Both the position numbers and the translations under genes were made by a program. The notes under the pieces were generated by a model. That model had not been told where the DNA came from. It saw only the letters and a program-made list of their open reading frames with translations, and ran no database searches. Shown here piece after piece: positions 44,807 to 52,072 of a DNA stretch of 64,000 nt; within the stretch, counting starts at the first letter, position 1; every line of letters begins with the position of its first letter. The DNA is taken from NCBI GenBank assembly GCA_902496295.1, contig CABVAF010000003.1:133243-197242 (forward strand), in the 5' to 3' direction. The stretch comes from an uncultured Clostridium sp. (lineage in GTDB: Bacteria; Bacillota; Clostridia; TANB77; CAG-508).

Positions 44807-45087
44807 ATTATTAAAGACATATACAAACAAAGGTTTATATAAAATGTAAAAAAATAGAAATGAAATAAATAGGAACAAATTATTCTCATTTTGAGATTAA
44901 CTAGAACGACAAGACTTACAAAAAATACATATTTTTTAAAAATGATAAAAAAATTTCAAAAAATATTGACTAAAAATTATAAAAATGATACTATTCTTTT
45001 GGAAAATAATACAAAGTTTTACAAAATATTTATGGATATTTTGTTATATTTTTCGCTAAAACAAAAGTATAAGTAGGAGGAAAACAA
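44807..45087. other. AT-rich leader of target 2
   Basis: Apart from the promoter at 44966-44994 and the TAGGAGGAAAACAA ribosome site, this stretch shows no gene. A short open frame at 44891 (61 aa) has neither ribosome site nor protein-like composition. Confidence 0.5.
44966..44994 (+). promoter_or_regulatory. Promoter for DGR target 2
   Basis: TTGACT (44966), 17 bp, TACTAT (44989); 93 bp before the ATG. Confidence 0.65.
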
Positions 45088-46533
45088 ATGGATATTAGAA
45101 AAAGACAAAATGGTATAACGCTAATAGCGTTAGTAGTGACTATTGTAGTATTGCTAATATTAGCAGGAGTTACAATAAGTGCAGTATTTAGTGAGAATGG
45201 TATAGTAAAAAAGGCACAAGAAGCAGCTAATAGAACACAAGAAGCAGTTGCAAATGAGCAAGATTCTTTAAATAAACTTTATAATGACTTAGAAGCAGCT
45301 TTAAATACAGTACCAGAGCCTGAACCAGAGCCTGAACCTGAACCAGATCCATTACCAAGTGATGGAAGTTATAGTGAAGAGAAAGGAGTAAACACACCAA
45401 AATTAGGAAATGGAATGACAGCAATAAAGTGGAATGGAAGTGCGTGGGTAGAAACAACAGGAGATGATGAAGAGTGGTATGATTACTCAGCAAAGAAATG
45501 GGCAAATGCAAAAACAAGTGATGGAAGTATGTGGGTATGGATACCAAGATATGCATATAGTATAACAAGTATGTATCATACAAAAGGAGATGCAACAACA
45601 GCAGGAACAATAGAAGTAGAGTTCATGAAGGGAACAAGCAATGAGAGTGCAAGTGGAAGAACAAGCTTTAATAATGCAAGCGGGCAAGGAAATTGGAATA
45701 TACACCCAGCGTTTACGTATGGAAGTACAGTAAGTGGAATATGGGTAGCAAAGTTTGAGGCAAGTAGTGTGGAAGGAAATAGTAATAGTACAGCTGGAGA
45801 TAATGTAACAACAAAGACATTACAAGTAAAACCAGGAGTAGCAAGTTGGAGATATATATACATAGGAAATATGTATACAGTATGTCAAAATTATAATAGT
45901 GCGCTAAATAGTCATTTAATGAAGAATGATGAATGGGGAGCAGTAGCATACTTAAGTAAAAGTAAATATGGAAAAGAGACAGAAGAAGTATGGATAAATA
46001 ATAGTAGTAGCTATATAACAGGCTCAGCAGGAAATAGTGCGAGTGCAAGTAGTAATACAGGAACTACAAATGATTATACAAGTACACAAGGAGTAAAAGC
46101 AAGTACAACAGGAAATGTGTATGGAATATATGATATGAGTGGAGGCTCATGGGAATATGTAGCAGCATATGTAAATAATGGGAATGGAAACTTAACAACA
46201 TATGGAAGTAGTTTAGTAAATGGAGATGCAAAAACGAAGAATGTGTATACGATGGGAAGTGGAGATACGAGGCTAGCGAACTATAACGCAAATGCGAGCA
46301 AGTACGGAGACGCAGTATATGAGACCTCGAGCGGAACATATAACGCAAGTGGAGATTCGAATTCACAGTCGTGGTACGCCGATTACTCTAGCTTTCCTTA
46401 CTCGAGCTATCCTTTCTTCATACGCGGGGGCAGTTACAGCTATACTACTGTTGCCGGCGTGTTCTGTTTCGGCGGCGATAGTGGTAACTACTACAGCAAC
46501 GTTTCGTTCCGTCCGGTCTTGGTCGCACTTTAG
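45088..46533 (+). CDS. DGR target protein 2: prepilin-like with FGE/C-type lectin domain
   Basis: The 481-aa protein begins 'RQNG|ITLIALVVTIVVLLILAGVTISAVF' (prepilin-like; Ala at mature position 5), then a coiled segment, a Pro-Glu repeat (residues 73-89) as a stalk, and an FGE-like lectin domain from about 92: 'WVWIPRYAYSI', 'HPAFTYGSTVSGIWVAKFEAS', 'SHLMKNDEWGAVAYLSKSKYG', 'GNVYGIYDMSGGSWEYVAAY', 'FFIRGG', 'SFRPVLVAL'. Residues 432-481 are encoded by VR2. It is a shorter homologue of target 1 without the sandwich modules. Its template (TR1) lies 158 bp after its stop. Confidence 0.93.
   Translation: MDIRKRQNGITLIALVVTIVVLLILAGVTISAVFSENGIVKKAQEAANRTQEAVANEQDSLNKLYNDLEAALNTVPEPEPEPEPEPDPLPSDGSYSEEKGVNTPKLGNGMTAIKWNGSAWVETTGDDEEWYDYSAKKWANAKTSDGSMWVWIPRYAYSITSMYHTKGDATTAGTIEVEFMKGTSNESASGRTSFNNASGQGNWNIHPAFTYGSTVSGIWVAKFEASSVEGNSNSTAGDNVTTKTLQVKPGVASWRYIYIGNMYTVCQNYNSALNSHLMKNDEWGAVAYLSKSKYGKETEEVWINNSSSYITGSAGNSASASSNTGTTNDYTSTQGVKASTTGNVYGIYDMSGGSWEYVAAYVNNGNGNLTTYGSSLVNGDAKTKNVYTMGSGDTRLANYNANASKYGDAVYETSSGTYNASGDSNSQSWYADYSSFPYSSYPFFIRGGSYSYTTVAGVFCFGGDSGNYYSNVSFRPVLVAL
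46382..46530 (+). repeat. DGR variable repeat 2 (VR2)
   Basis: 149 bp, gap-free against TR1 (46689-46837) with 17 substitutions. Every one lies where TR1 has A (A to G or A to T); none of the roughly 108 non-A positions differs. Mutated codons are mostly AAC/AAT in TR1, becoming Gly, Tyr, Val, Ser, Asp. Confidence 0.97.
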
Positions 46534-46540
46534 TGTGACC
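46521..46540 (+). promoter_or_regulatory. VR2 3' hairpin (IMH-associated cruciform)
   Basis: GGTCGCAC-TTTA-GTGTGACC: 8-bp stem with one G-T pair and a 4-nt loop spanning the stop codon. In the TRs the same left arm is followed by TTCGATACAACG, which cannot pair. Confidence 0.85.
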
Positions 46541-46630
46541 TTGTACCTTGCCCTTTGTAAATCGGCATAGACTATAAAATGCCTATCAATGCAGATTACG
46601 GGTAGTAAGTTGAAAATAGAGAGAGATTTA

Positions 46631-46665
46631 TCAAAAAAAGTCTTGCTTTGCAAGACTTTTTTTGA
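46631..46665. terminator. Perfect terminator between target 2 and TR1
   Basis: TCAAAAAAAGTCTTGC-ttt-GCAAGACTTTTTTTGA: 16-bp stem, 3-nt loop, with A- and T-runs, so active on both strands. Confidence 0.9.
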
Positions 46666-46688
46666 TATTCTTAGGAAGGGATAAAACT

Positions 46689-46837
46689 ATTACTCTAACT
46701 TTCCTTACTCGAGCAATCCTTTCTTCAAACGCGGGGGCAATTACAGCAATACTACTAATGCCGGCGTGTTCTATTTCAACAACAATAGTGGTAACAACAA
46801 CAGCAACAATTCGTTCCGTCCGGTCTTGGTCGCACTT
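46689..46837 (+). repeat. DGR template repeat 1 (TR1), cognate of VR2
   Basis: 149 bp, with about 41 A, concentrated in AAC/AAT codons at the variable positions (e.g. a run of AAC AAC AAT and AAC AAC AAC). The invariant 3' block 'ttcgttccgtccggtcttggtcgcactt' is the initiation region shared with VR2. Confidence 0.96.
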
Positions 46838-47040
46838 CGATACAACGAAAAATTAAAAAGAAATTTTTCTCCTATAAAAATATGTTCACGGACATATAAT
46901 AGGAAGTATCAAAGAAGTTTTATTCCGTTGATATATAATGTTTATACATGAAGTTAAGGAGTATAAAATAAAAATATCATAAACACATTAAACAGTAAAT
47001 TTTAGTGAGTAATAAAATGGTGAAAATTAAAGTTTATGAA

Positions 47041-47073
47041 GAGGTACTACATCTATTTTAGATAGTACCTCTT
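47041..47073 (+). terminator. Terminator hairpin of DGR cassette 1
   Basis: GAGGTACTA ... TAGTACCTC with inner ATCTA/TAGAT pairing. Confidence 0.7.
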
Positions 47074-47143
47074 ATATATTTAAAAGTGCTATCTATAAAA
47101 AATATTTATTATATGTAGTAATAAAAGAATAAGTAAAAATACT

Positions 47144-47171
47144 TGTTAAAAAAAGGTGGATTTGATATAAT
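47144..47171 (+). promoter_or_regulatory. Promoter of DGR cassette 2
   Basis: TTGTTA (47144), 16 bp, TATAAT (47166), 19 bp before TR2. Confidence 0.65.
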
Positions 47172-47189
47172 CTCAAAGGGGATAAAACT

Positions 47190-47338
47190 ATTACTCTAGA
47201 TTTCCTTACTCGACTAATCCTTTCTTCATACGCGGGGGCAATTACAACAATGGTTCTAATGCCGGCGTGTTCGCTTTCAACAATACTAATGGTAATAACG
47301 GCAACAACAATTCGTTCCGTCCGGTCTTGGTCGCACTT
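47190..47338 (+). repeat. DGR template repeat 2 (TR2)
   Basis: 149 bp, same frame and length as TR1, but different at A and non-A sites (e.g. AGATTT for AACTTT, GGTTCT for ACTACT, GCT for TAT). Asn-codon-rich at variable positions. No matching VR in the window. Confidence 0.88.
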
Positions 47339-47537
47339 CGATACAACGAAAAATTAAAAAGAAATTTTTCTCCTATAAAAATATGTTTACGGACATATAA
47401 TAGGAAGTATCAAAGAAGTTTTATTCCGTTGGTATATAATGTTTATACATTAAATTTAGATGTATTAAAAAAATATCATAAACACATTAAACAGTAAATT
47501 TTAGTAAGTAATAAAGTGGTGAAAATTAAAATTTATG

Positions 47538-47570
47538 AAAAGGTACTATTTAAGATTATAGTACCTTTTA
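47538..47570 (+). terminator. Terminator hairpin of DGR cassette 2
   Basis: 12-bp perfect arms AAAAGGTACTAT / ATAGTACCTTTT then a T-rich tail. Confidence 0.75.
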
Positions 47571-47611
47571 TTTAATGACAATAAATTATTTGTTAAATTA
47601 TAACAATAAAC

Positions 47612-47640
47612 TACTATACAATAAAAATTTATGATATAAT
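47612..47640 (+). promoter_or_regulatory. Promoter of DGR cassette 3
   Basis: TACTAT (47612), 17 bp, TATAAT (47635). The -35 is poor; the -10 region 'atgatataatcc' parallels that of cassette 2. Confidence 0.5.
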
Positions 47641-48106
47641 CCAAAAAGAGGGATAAAGCTATTACTCTAACTTTCCTAACTCGGACTGGCCTTTCTTCAA
47701 CCGTGGGGGCAATTACAACAATACTACTAATGCCGGCGTGTTCTATTTCAACAATACTACCGGTGGCAATGGCAGCGGCAATTCGTTCCGTCCGGTCTTG
47801 GTCGCACTTCGATACAACGAAAAATTAAAAAGAAATTTTTCTCCTATAAAAATATGTTTACGGACATATAATAGGAAGTATCAAAGAAGTTTTATTCCGT
47901 TGATATATAATATTTGTACATGAATTTTAGTGTACAAGGAAAAATATCATAAACACATTGAATAGTAAATTTTAGTAAGTAATAAAATGGTGAACATTAA
48001 AGTTTATGAAAAAGTACCATCTATTTGAAGATTTTGATAAGAACCCTCCGTGTTTTTGTTTAACATTTTGGGTTTACATCATTTACTTTAAATAGGTGGT
48101 ACTTTT
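47641..48106 (+). ncRNA. DGR template RNA cassette 3 (TR3 + spacer)
   Basis: TR3 (47661-47809) plus the conserved downstream region. The final hairpin (AAAAGTACCATCTATTT at 48010 with AAATAGGTGGTACTTTT at 48090) is opened by about 63 extra bases in the loop. Confidence 0.7.
47661..47809 (+). repeat. DGR template repeat 3 (TR3)
   Basis: 149 bp. It differs from TR1 by A and non-A changes (AACTCGGACTGGCC for TACTCGAGCAATCC, GGTGGCAATGGCAGCGGC for GGTAACAACAACAGCAAC). It has fewer Asn codons and more Gly codons, so it can vary at fewer sites. Confidence 0.86.
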
Positions 48107-48128
48107 CATAAAAAATTAAATTATATTT

Positions 48129-49241
48129 TTATTCATAATTTTCTGATTTTGAGAATTCTATAAAACCTGGATATTCTGAAATATCCTCAATTTCCAAAGG
48201 ATATTTTTTCTTTTCATCATAAATAAATTCGGCAGAGTTTAGTATTTTGCATTTTAACTTGTATGTATTGCAATGGCTAGCATGAGCAAGCCAAGACTGT
48301 AAGGATGGCATTACTATATTAAAGTCTAAGTCTCCACGTTGCCAAATCTTATTCCATTTACGAATTTTCCTTTTAATTTTCGTTTTACTAGATTTTCTAA
48401 GTAATCTGTGTGTTGGCCAAATTCTATAACCACAAAAGTTTAAACCTTGTGCAGCAGGATAATATCTAGATTTCTGGTTTAAACTTAGATGTAATTTTGT
48501 TTCTATAAATTCTTCTATTAGCTTTTTGTATTCTTTACAAGTTTCTTTGTCTTTTAAAAGCATTACAAAATCATCCATATATCTTACATAATATTTTACT
48601 TTAAGTGTTTGTTTAATATATTGGTCTAATTCATTTAAGTATATATTTGCAAAAAATTGTGATGTATAATTACCAATTGGTATGCCAACAGGATCTTTTC
48701 TATTTTCAAATATTAATTGATGTGTAAATTGAATTAGCTTTTTATCAGACATGTACCTTTTAGTTATATTAAATAATATATTTGGGTCTATGCTGTAGAA
48801 AAATTTCCTAATATCACACTTTAAAATCCAATAGTTAGGATTTTGTCTTTTGTATATTTGCATATAGTGTTGAATTATATCTGCTGCTTTGTGACAACCC
48901 CTTCCAACAATACAAGCACAAGAGGCATTTATAAATTTAGGAACAATGTTTGGTTTTATAAATTCTTCAACATACCATTGATGTACTATTCTATCTACAT
49001 ATGGAAGAGCTTCTATTTTTCTAAGCTTGGGTTCATTTATATAAAATATTCTATAATTTCCTACGTGATATGTTCCATTTTTAATTTTGTTTAATAAGTT
49101 TACTAAATTGTTTTCTAAATTTAGCTCAAACCTTAAAACTTCACATTTTTTAGCTTTCTGTTTTTTTGCCCTTAAGTGGGCAGATAACAGATTTTCAAAT
49201 GTTAGACGTTTATAAAAACTATTTTTTATCGTGTGAGGCAT
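48129..49241 (-). CDS. DGR reverse transcriptase
   Basis: Start ATG 49241 (MPHTIKNSFYKRL), 12 bases after AGGAGG within avd; 370 aa. RT motifs: 'KCDIRKFFYSID' (D143), the DGR-diagnostic 'GIPIGNYTSQFFANIYLNELD' where SQ replaces the retroviral-type QG, catalytic YMDD at 221-224, and 'GLNFCGYRIWPTHRLLR' after it. It copies TR RNA with errors opposite adenine and the cDNA replaces VR. It overlaps avd by 16 bases. No integrase or endonuclease domain. Confidence 0.96.
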   Translation of the reverse strand: MPHTIKNSFYKRLTFENLLSAHLRAKKQKAKKCEVLRFELNLENNLVNLLNKIKNGTYHVGNYRIFYINEPKLRKIEALPYVDRIVHQWYVEEFIKPNIVPKFINASCACIVGRGCHKAADIIQHYMQIYKRQNPNYWILKCDIRKFFYSIDPNILFNITKRYMSDKKLIQFTHQLIFENRKDPVGIPIGNYTSQFFANIYLNELDQYIKQTLKVKYYVRYMDDFVMLLKDKETCKEYKKLIEEFIETKLHLSLNQKSRYYPAAQGLNFCGYRIWPTHRLLRKSSKTKIKRKIRKWNKIWQRGDLDFNIVMPSLQSWLAHASHCNTYKLKCKILNSAEFIYDEKKKYPLEIEDISEYPGFIEFSKSENYE

Positions 49242-49588
49242 GACTTTAACCATCCTCCTAACATGTTGCAAATTTCTGTTATCTTTTTTGACCAAGTTTC
49301 ATAATTCTGCTTTGAAATATACTTATATTTATATGCAAGCCTAACATAAACCTTTTGTAAATTTAGTTCGACATCTAAATTATTTAGGTGACCTACTTTG
49401 TTTCTTTTATTATATTCCTTTAAAGCATAAATTAATTCTCTTAAACCGCTATATAAAGATTGTTTAGTTTCACTTGCTAGAGCAAGCTTTTCGGACTTAG
49501 GGTATTTTATGCATAATGTATTTGTATAATAAACTAAATCTAAATAATATTTATAAATTAATAAAGAATTTTTATCTCCGGTATCCAT
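49226..49588 (-). CDS. avd: Accessory variability determinant Avd (four-helix bundle)
   Basis: The 120-aa protein fits the Avd/23S rRNA-intervening-sequence-like four-helix family: 'LLIYKYYLDLVYYTNTLCIKYPKSEKLALASETKQ', 'SLYSGLRELIYALKEYNKRNKVGHLNNLDVELNLQKVYVRLAYKYKYISKQNYETWSKKITEICNMLGGWLK'. In known DGRs, Avd forms a basic pentamer that binds RT and template RNA and is essential. It is translationally coupled to its upstream gene (TAATG) and to RT. Confidence 0.94.
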   Translation of the reverse strand: MDTGDKNSLLIYKYYLDLVYYTNTLCIKYPKSEKLALASETKQSLYSGLRELIYALKEYNKRNKVGHLNNLDVELNLQKVYVRLAYKYKYISKQNYETWSKKITEICNMLGGWLKSCLTR

Positions 49589-50010
49589 TATTCTTCAGAT
49601 CCATTTTCTAAAATTTGCTTTAAATCATGAATTGTATTTGTAAGAATAATATAAGAATCTTGAAAAGATATTTTATTTAGATCTAGTTTTAACAAATTTG
49701 AAATTATGTTGTTGAATTTTTCATTATCTTTGTATTCGGCATAATTTAAGACCACATTCTGAGAAGGGTCAATAATTTTATAATCAATATTTAGCGATTC
49801 TAAAGTTTTAAAATAATAGTCAGACTTACTTACTGGAAAGCAACATTTATAAAGCTTTTCAGTAATGTTTGTTACCTTTAAGCTTAATGCATCAGAAAGT
49901 CTGTTGGCATCTTCGTTTAAAGCCATGTAGAATATACCTGACTTAAACAAATAAAGTCTATTTGGATTTAATGCCTTTTGTTCCAAATATTTCGAATAAA
50001 GTTTACTCAT
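49588..50010 (-). CDS. MutS domain-I-like DGR accessory protein
   Basis: ATG 50010 (MSKLYSKYLEQK), seven bases after GGGAGG; 140 aa. The start 'YSKYLEQKALNPNRLYLFKSGIFYMALNEDANRLSDALSLKVTNI' parallels the mismatch-recognition N-terminal domain of MutS ('Q YL..K...P..L.F...G.FYE.F.EDA......L...LT'). No ATPase domain follows. MutS-like accessory genes are known next to some DGRs; their function is unproven. It is the first gene of the msl-avd-RT operon. Confidence 0.85.
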   Translation of the reverse strand: MSKLYSKYLEQKALNPNRLYLFKSGIFYMALNEDANRLSDALSLKVTNITEKLYKCCFPVSKSDYYFKTLESLNIDYKIIDPSQNVVLNYAEYKDNEKFNNIISNLLKLDLNKISFQDSYIILTNTIHDLKQILENGSEE

Positions 50011-50224
50011 ATAACAACCTCCCAATAAAGGGGGGAGTTACATATTAAAAATATTAGCTAAAATCTTTAATAATAATACAACTAATTTTCGTGGTTTTCA
50101 AGTAAAATAATATGAAAGTGCCATTATATTATACAAAAATATTATAAATGGTATTCACTAAAAATATTTTTTATGATATAGTTATTTTATAAAAATAAAT
50201 TCATAAGAAAAAAGGAGACTATAC

Positions 50225-51907
50225 ATGGCAAGAAGAGAAAAAAGTAAGGTAAAAAATAATTGGATTTTAAAAATAATTGTGCTAGCAGTTTTTTTAGTAG
50301 CAACTATATTGGTAATTAAAATTTCTGGTAATTATAAAAATAACGAAATTATAGGAAAAATAAATTTAGTAATTAACAATAGTAATGTAACAAATGCCTT
50401 AAAACAAGATATATTTGTTGACGAAAATAATGTTATATATATATCAAAAGATGATATTGAAAACTTTTTTGACAATTATATTTATTATGATGAAAAGTAC
50501 AATCAAATTATAACCGGTTCATCAACTAAAATTGCCAATATGGTAGTTGGGGAAAATAAAGCAGTTGTAAATAGTGCAGAAATAAAGTTAAAAAGCCCTG
50601 TTGTAGAAAAAAATGGTGAATACTTTATTCCATTTTCTGAGCTAACAGGTGTGTATAATGTTGATATAGAGTATATAAATAATAGGGTTGTTGTGGATTC
50701 TTTAGATAGAAAATATCAGATTGCAACAGCAGCTAAAAATGTAAGCGTTAAGTCAAGTCCAACTGCTTTATCTAGAACTGTTGATAAAATAAATGCAGGA
50801 GATACTGTTGTAATTTCTAATAGAGAAGATGATTTAGTAAAAAGTGGATGGCAGAAAATTAGGACAAGCAATGGTGTTCTTGGATATGTTAAGGAAAATA
50901 CTTTGGGAAAAATAAATACAATAAGAGAAGATATAGAAAAAACAGATAAAGTTGAAGGAAAAGTAAGTTTAGCTTGGGAATATTTTTCAGACTATGGAGA
51001 AGCACCAGCAAGGTCGGGCGCAATGGATGGTGTAAATGTGGTTTCTCCAACATTTTTTAGACTAGAGCAATCTGGGCAGGGAAATGTTACAGAAAACGTT
51101 GGAACAGCAGGATTAAATTATATTAATTGGGCACACAATAATGGAATAAAAGTATGGGCAATGATTTCAAACGAGTCTATGATAGATACAACTTCTGAAA
51201 TTTTAAATGACTACAAGTATAGGGATAAATTAATTAACAATATTGTAAATTTAGTTGTAAAGTATAATTTAGATGGAATAAATATAGACTTTGAAAATAT
51301 GTACATGGAAGATAAGGCAATGTTTAATAGATTTTTAATAGAATTAGAACCTAGATTAAACGAAATGGGAAAAGCCTTATCCGTAGACGTAACAGCACCA
51401 GATGGTTCTGAAACATGGTCTATGTGTTTTGATAGAAATACAATAAGTAAAGTAGCAGATTATATAATCTTTATGGCATATGACCAATATGGTGCAAGTT
51501 CTGCTCAGGAAGGTACTACAGCAGGATGTAATTGGGTAGAGGCTAATATTACTAAGTTTTTAGGACAAGAAGGTGTAAATCCAGACAAATTGGTATTAGC
51601 AGTACCATTTTATACAAGATTGTGGGTAGAAGGTGACGAAGATAGTCCTTATCCTGTAGACATGAAAAACGTAGATGCGGTAATACCATCTAATGTAGAA
51701 AGAACATGGGACGACAATTTAAAACAATACTATGTAGAATATACAGAAAATGGAGCTTTGCATAAAATGTGGATAGAAGATACAACATCAATATCTGCCA
51801 AATTAGACCTTATAGGAAAATATAAATTAGCAGGAGCTGCATATTGGGAAAAAGATAGAGAAAGTCCAGAAGTATGGAGTATAGTTAAAGAGAAACTTGG
51901 AAATTAG
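50225..51907 (+). CDS. GH18 spore-type peptidoglycan hydrolase with SH3 domain
   Basis: The 560-aa protein has an N-terminal helix (residues 14-34), a copper-amine-oxidase-N-like beta region (45-165), an SH3b-type domain (168-235, 'VKSSPTALSRTVDKINAGDTVVISN') and a GH18 barrel from about 245 with the catalytic DGINIDFE (350-357, acid Glu357). It resembles YaaH/SleL/YdhD-like N-acetylglucosaminidases that act on spore cortex, but it has no LysM. The stop codon is embedded in repeat copy 3. Confidence 0.92.
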   Translation: MARREKSKVKNNWILKIIVLAVFLVATILVIKISGNYKNNEIIGKINLVINNSNVTNALKQDIFVDENNVIYISKDDIENFFDNYIYYDEKYNQIITGSSTKIANMVVGENKAVVNSAEIKLKSPVVEKNGEYFIPFSELTGVYNVDIEYINNRVVVDSLDRKYQIATAAKNVSVKSSPTALSRTVDKINAGDTVVISNREDDLVKSGWQKIRTSNGVLGYVKENTLGKINTIREDIEKTDKVEGKVSLAWEYFSDYGEAPARSGAMDGVNVVSPTFFRLEQSGQGNVTENVGTAGLNYINWAHNNGIKVWAMISNESMIDTTSEILNDYKYRDKLINNIVNLVVKYNLDGINIDFENMYMEDKAMFNRFLIELEPRLNEMGKALSVDVTAPDGSETWSMCFDRNTISKVADYIIFMAYDQYGASSAQEGTTAGCNWVEANITKFLGQEGVNPDKLVLAVPFYTRLWVEGDEDSPYPVDMKNVDAVIPSNVERTWDDNLKQYYVEYTENGALHKMWIEDTTSISAKLDLIGKYKLAGAAYWEKDRESPEVWSIVKEKLGN

Positions 51908-51995
51908 GGACAGGTCAAGTTTTTCAAAAATCGTAAATGGTGACCTGTCCCCATTTTCCAGAATTGAGAAATAGGGACCTGTCCCTAATTTCCAA
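51899..51995. repeat. Dispersed GGGACAGGTC repeat, copy 3
   Basis: One direct GGGACAGGTC unit and two inverted GACCTGTCCC units. The last 47 bp equal those of copy 2. It provides the final Gly-Asn-stop of the upstream gene, as copy 1 does for ligA. Confidence 0.9.
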
Positions 51996-52072
51996 ATAGA
52001 GTAATAAAAAAGAAATTACCTAATATAATTTAAGACAAATAGCTTGTTTTAGTTTGTGAGGTGATTTCTTTT

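Larger units (their letters stand above)
46666..47073 (+). ncRNA. DGR template RNA cassette 1 (TR1 + spacer)
   Basis: TR1 (46689-46837) and a conserved downstream region beginning 'cgatacaacgaaaaatt', ending in hairpin GAGGTACTA...TAGTACCTC (47041-47071). In the Bordetella phage system the template RNA needs about 140 nt beyond TR to bind RT-Avd; this region is the natural counterpart. The place of the -10 box seen in cassettes 2 and 3 reads TATTCT here. Confidence 0.75.
47172..47570 (+). ncRNA. DGR template RNA cassette 2 (TR2 + spacer)
   Basis: TR2 (47190-47338) plus the same downstream region as cassette 1, nearly identical over 200 bp, ending in hairpin AAAAGGTACTAT...ATAGTACCTTTT (47538-47569). 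Confidence 0.75.
45088..50010. mobile_element. Diversity-generating retroelement locus
   Basis: The unit comprises target gene 2 with VR2, three template cassettes (all + strand) and msl-avd-RT (reverse strand, convergent). Adenine-specific differences between TR1 and VR2 show it has been active. There is no integrase, transposase or phage structural gene nearby, so it seems chromosomal and fixed. Confidence 0.93.

Noticed and set aside
46363..46653. Reverse-strand frame across VR2
   Set aside because: Shadow of target 2; no start signal and no family resemblance.
47267..47497. Open frames through TR2/TR3 and their downstream region (61-76 aa)
   Set aside because: They start inside the TR without ribosome sites. 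The frame is open because TR mirrors the target's coding frame; the downstream 37 codons look like structured RNA, not a domain.
46666..48106. Tandem repeat array resembling a CRISPR-like or satellite array
   Set aside because: Unit length is about 400-500 bp, each with a protein-like 149-bp TR; no short spacers, no cas genes. The DGR template explanation fits fully.
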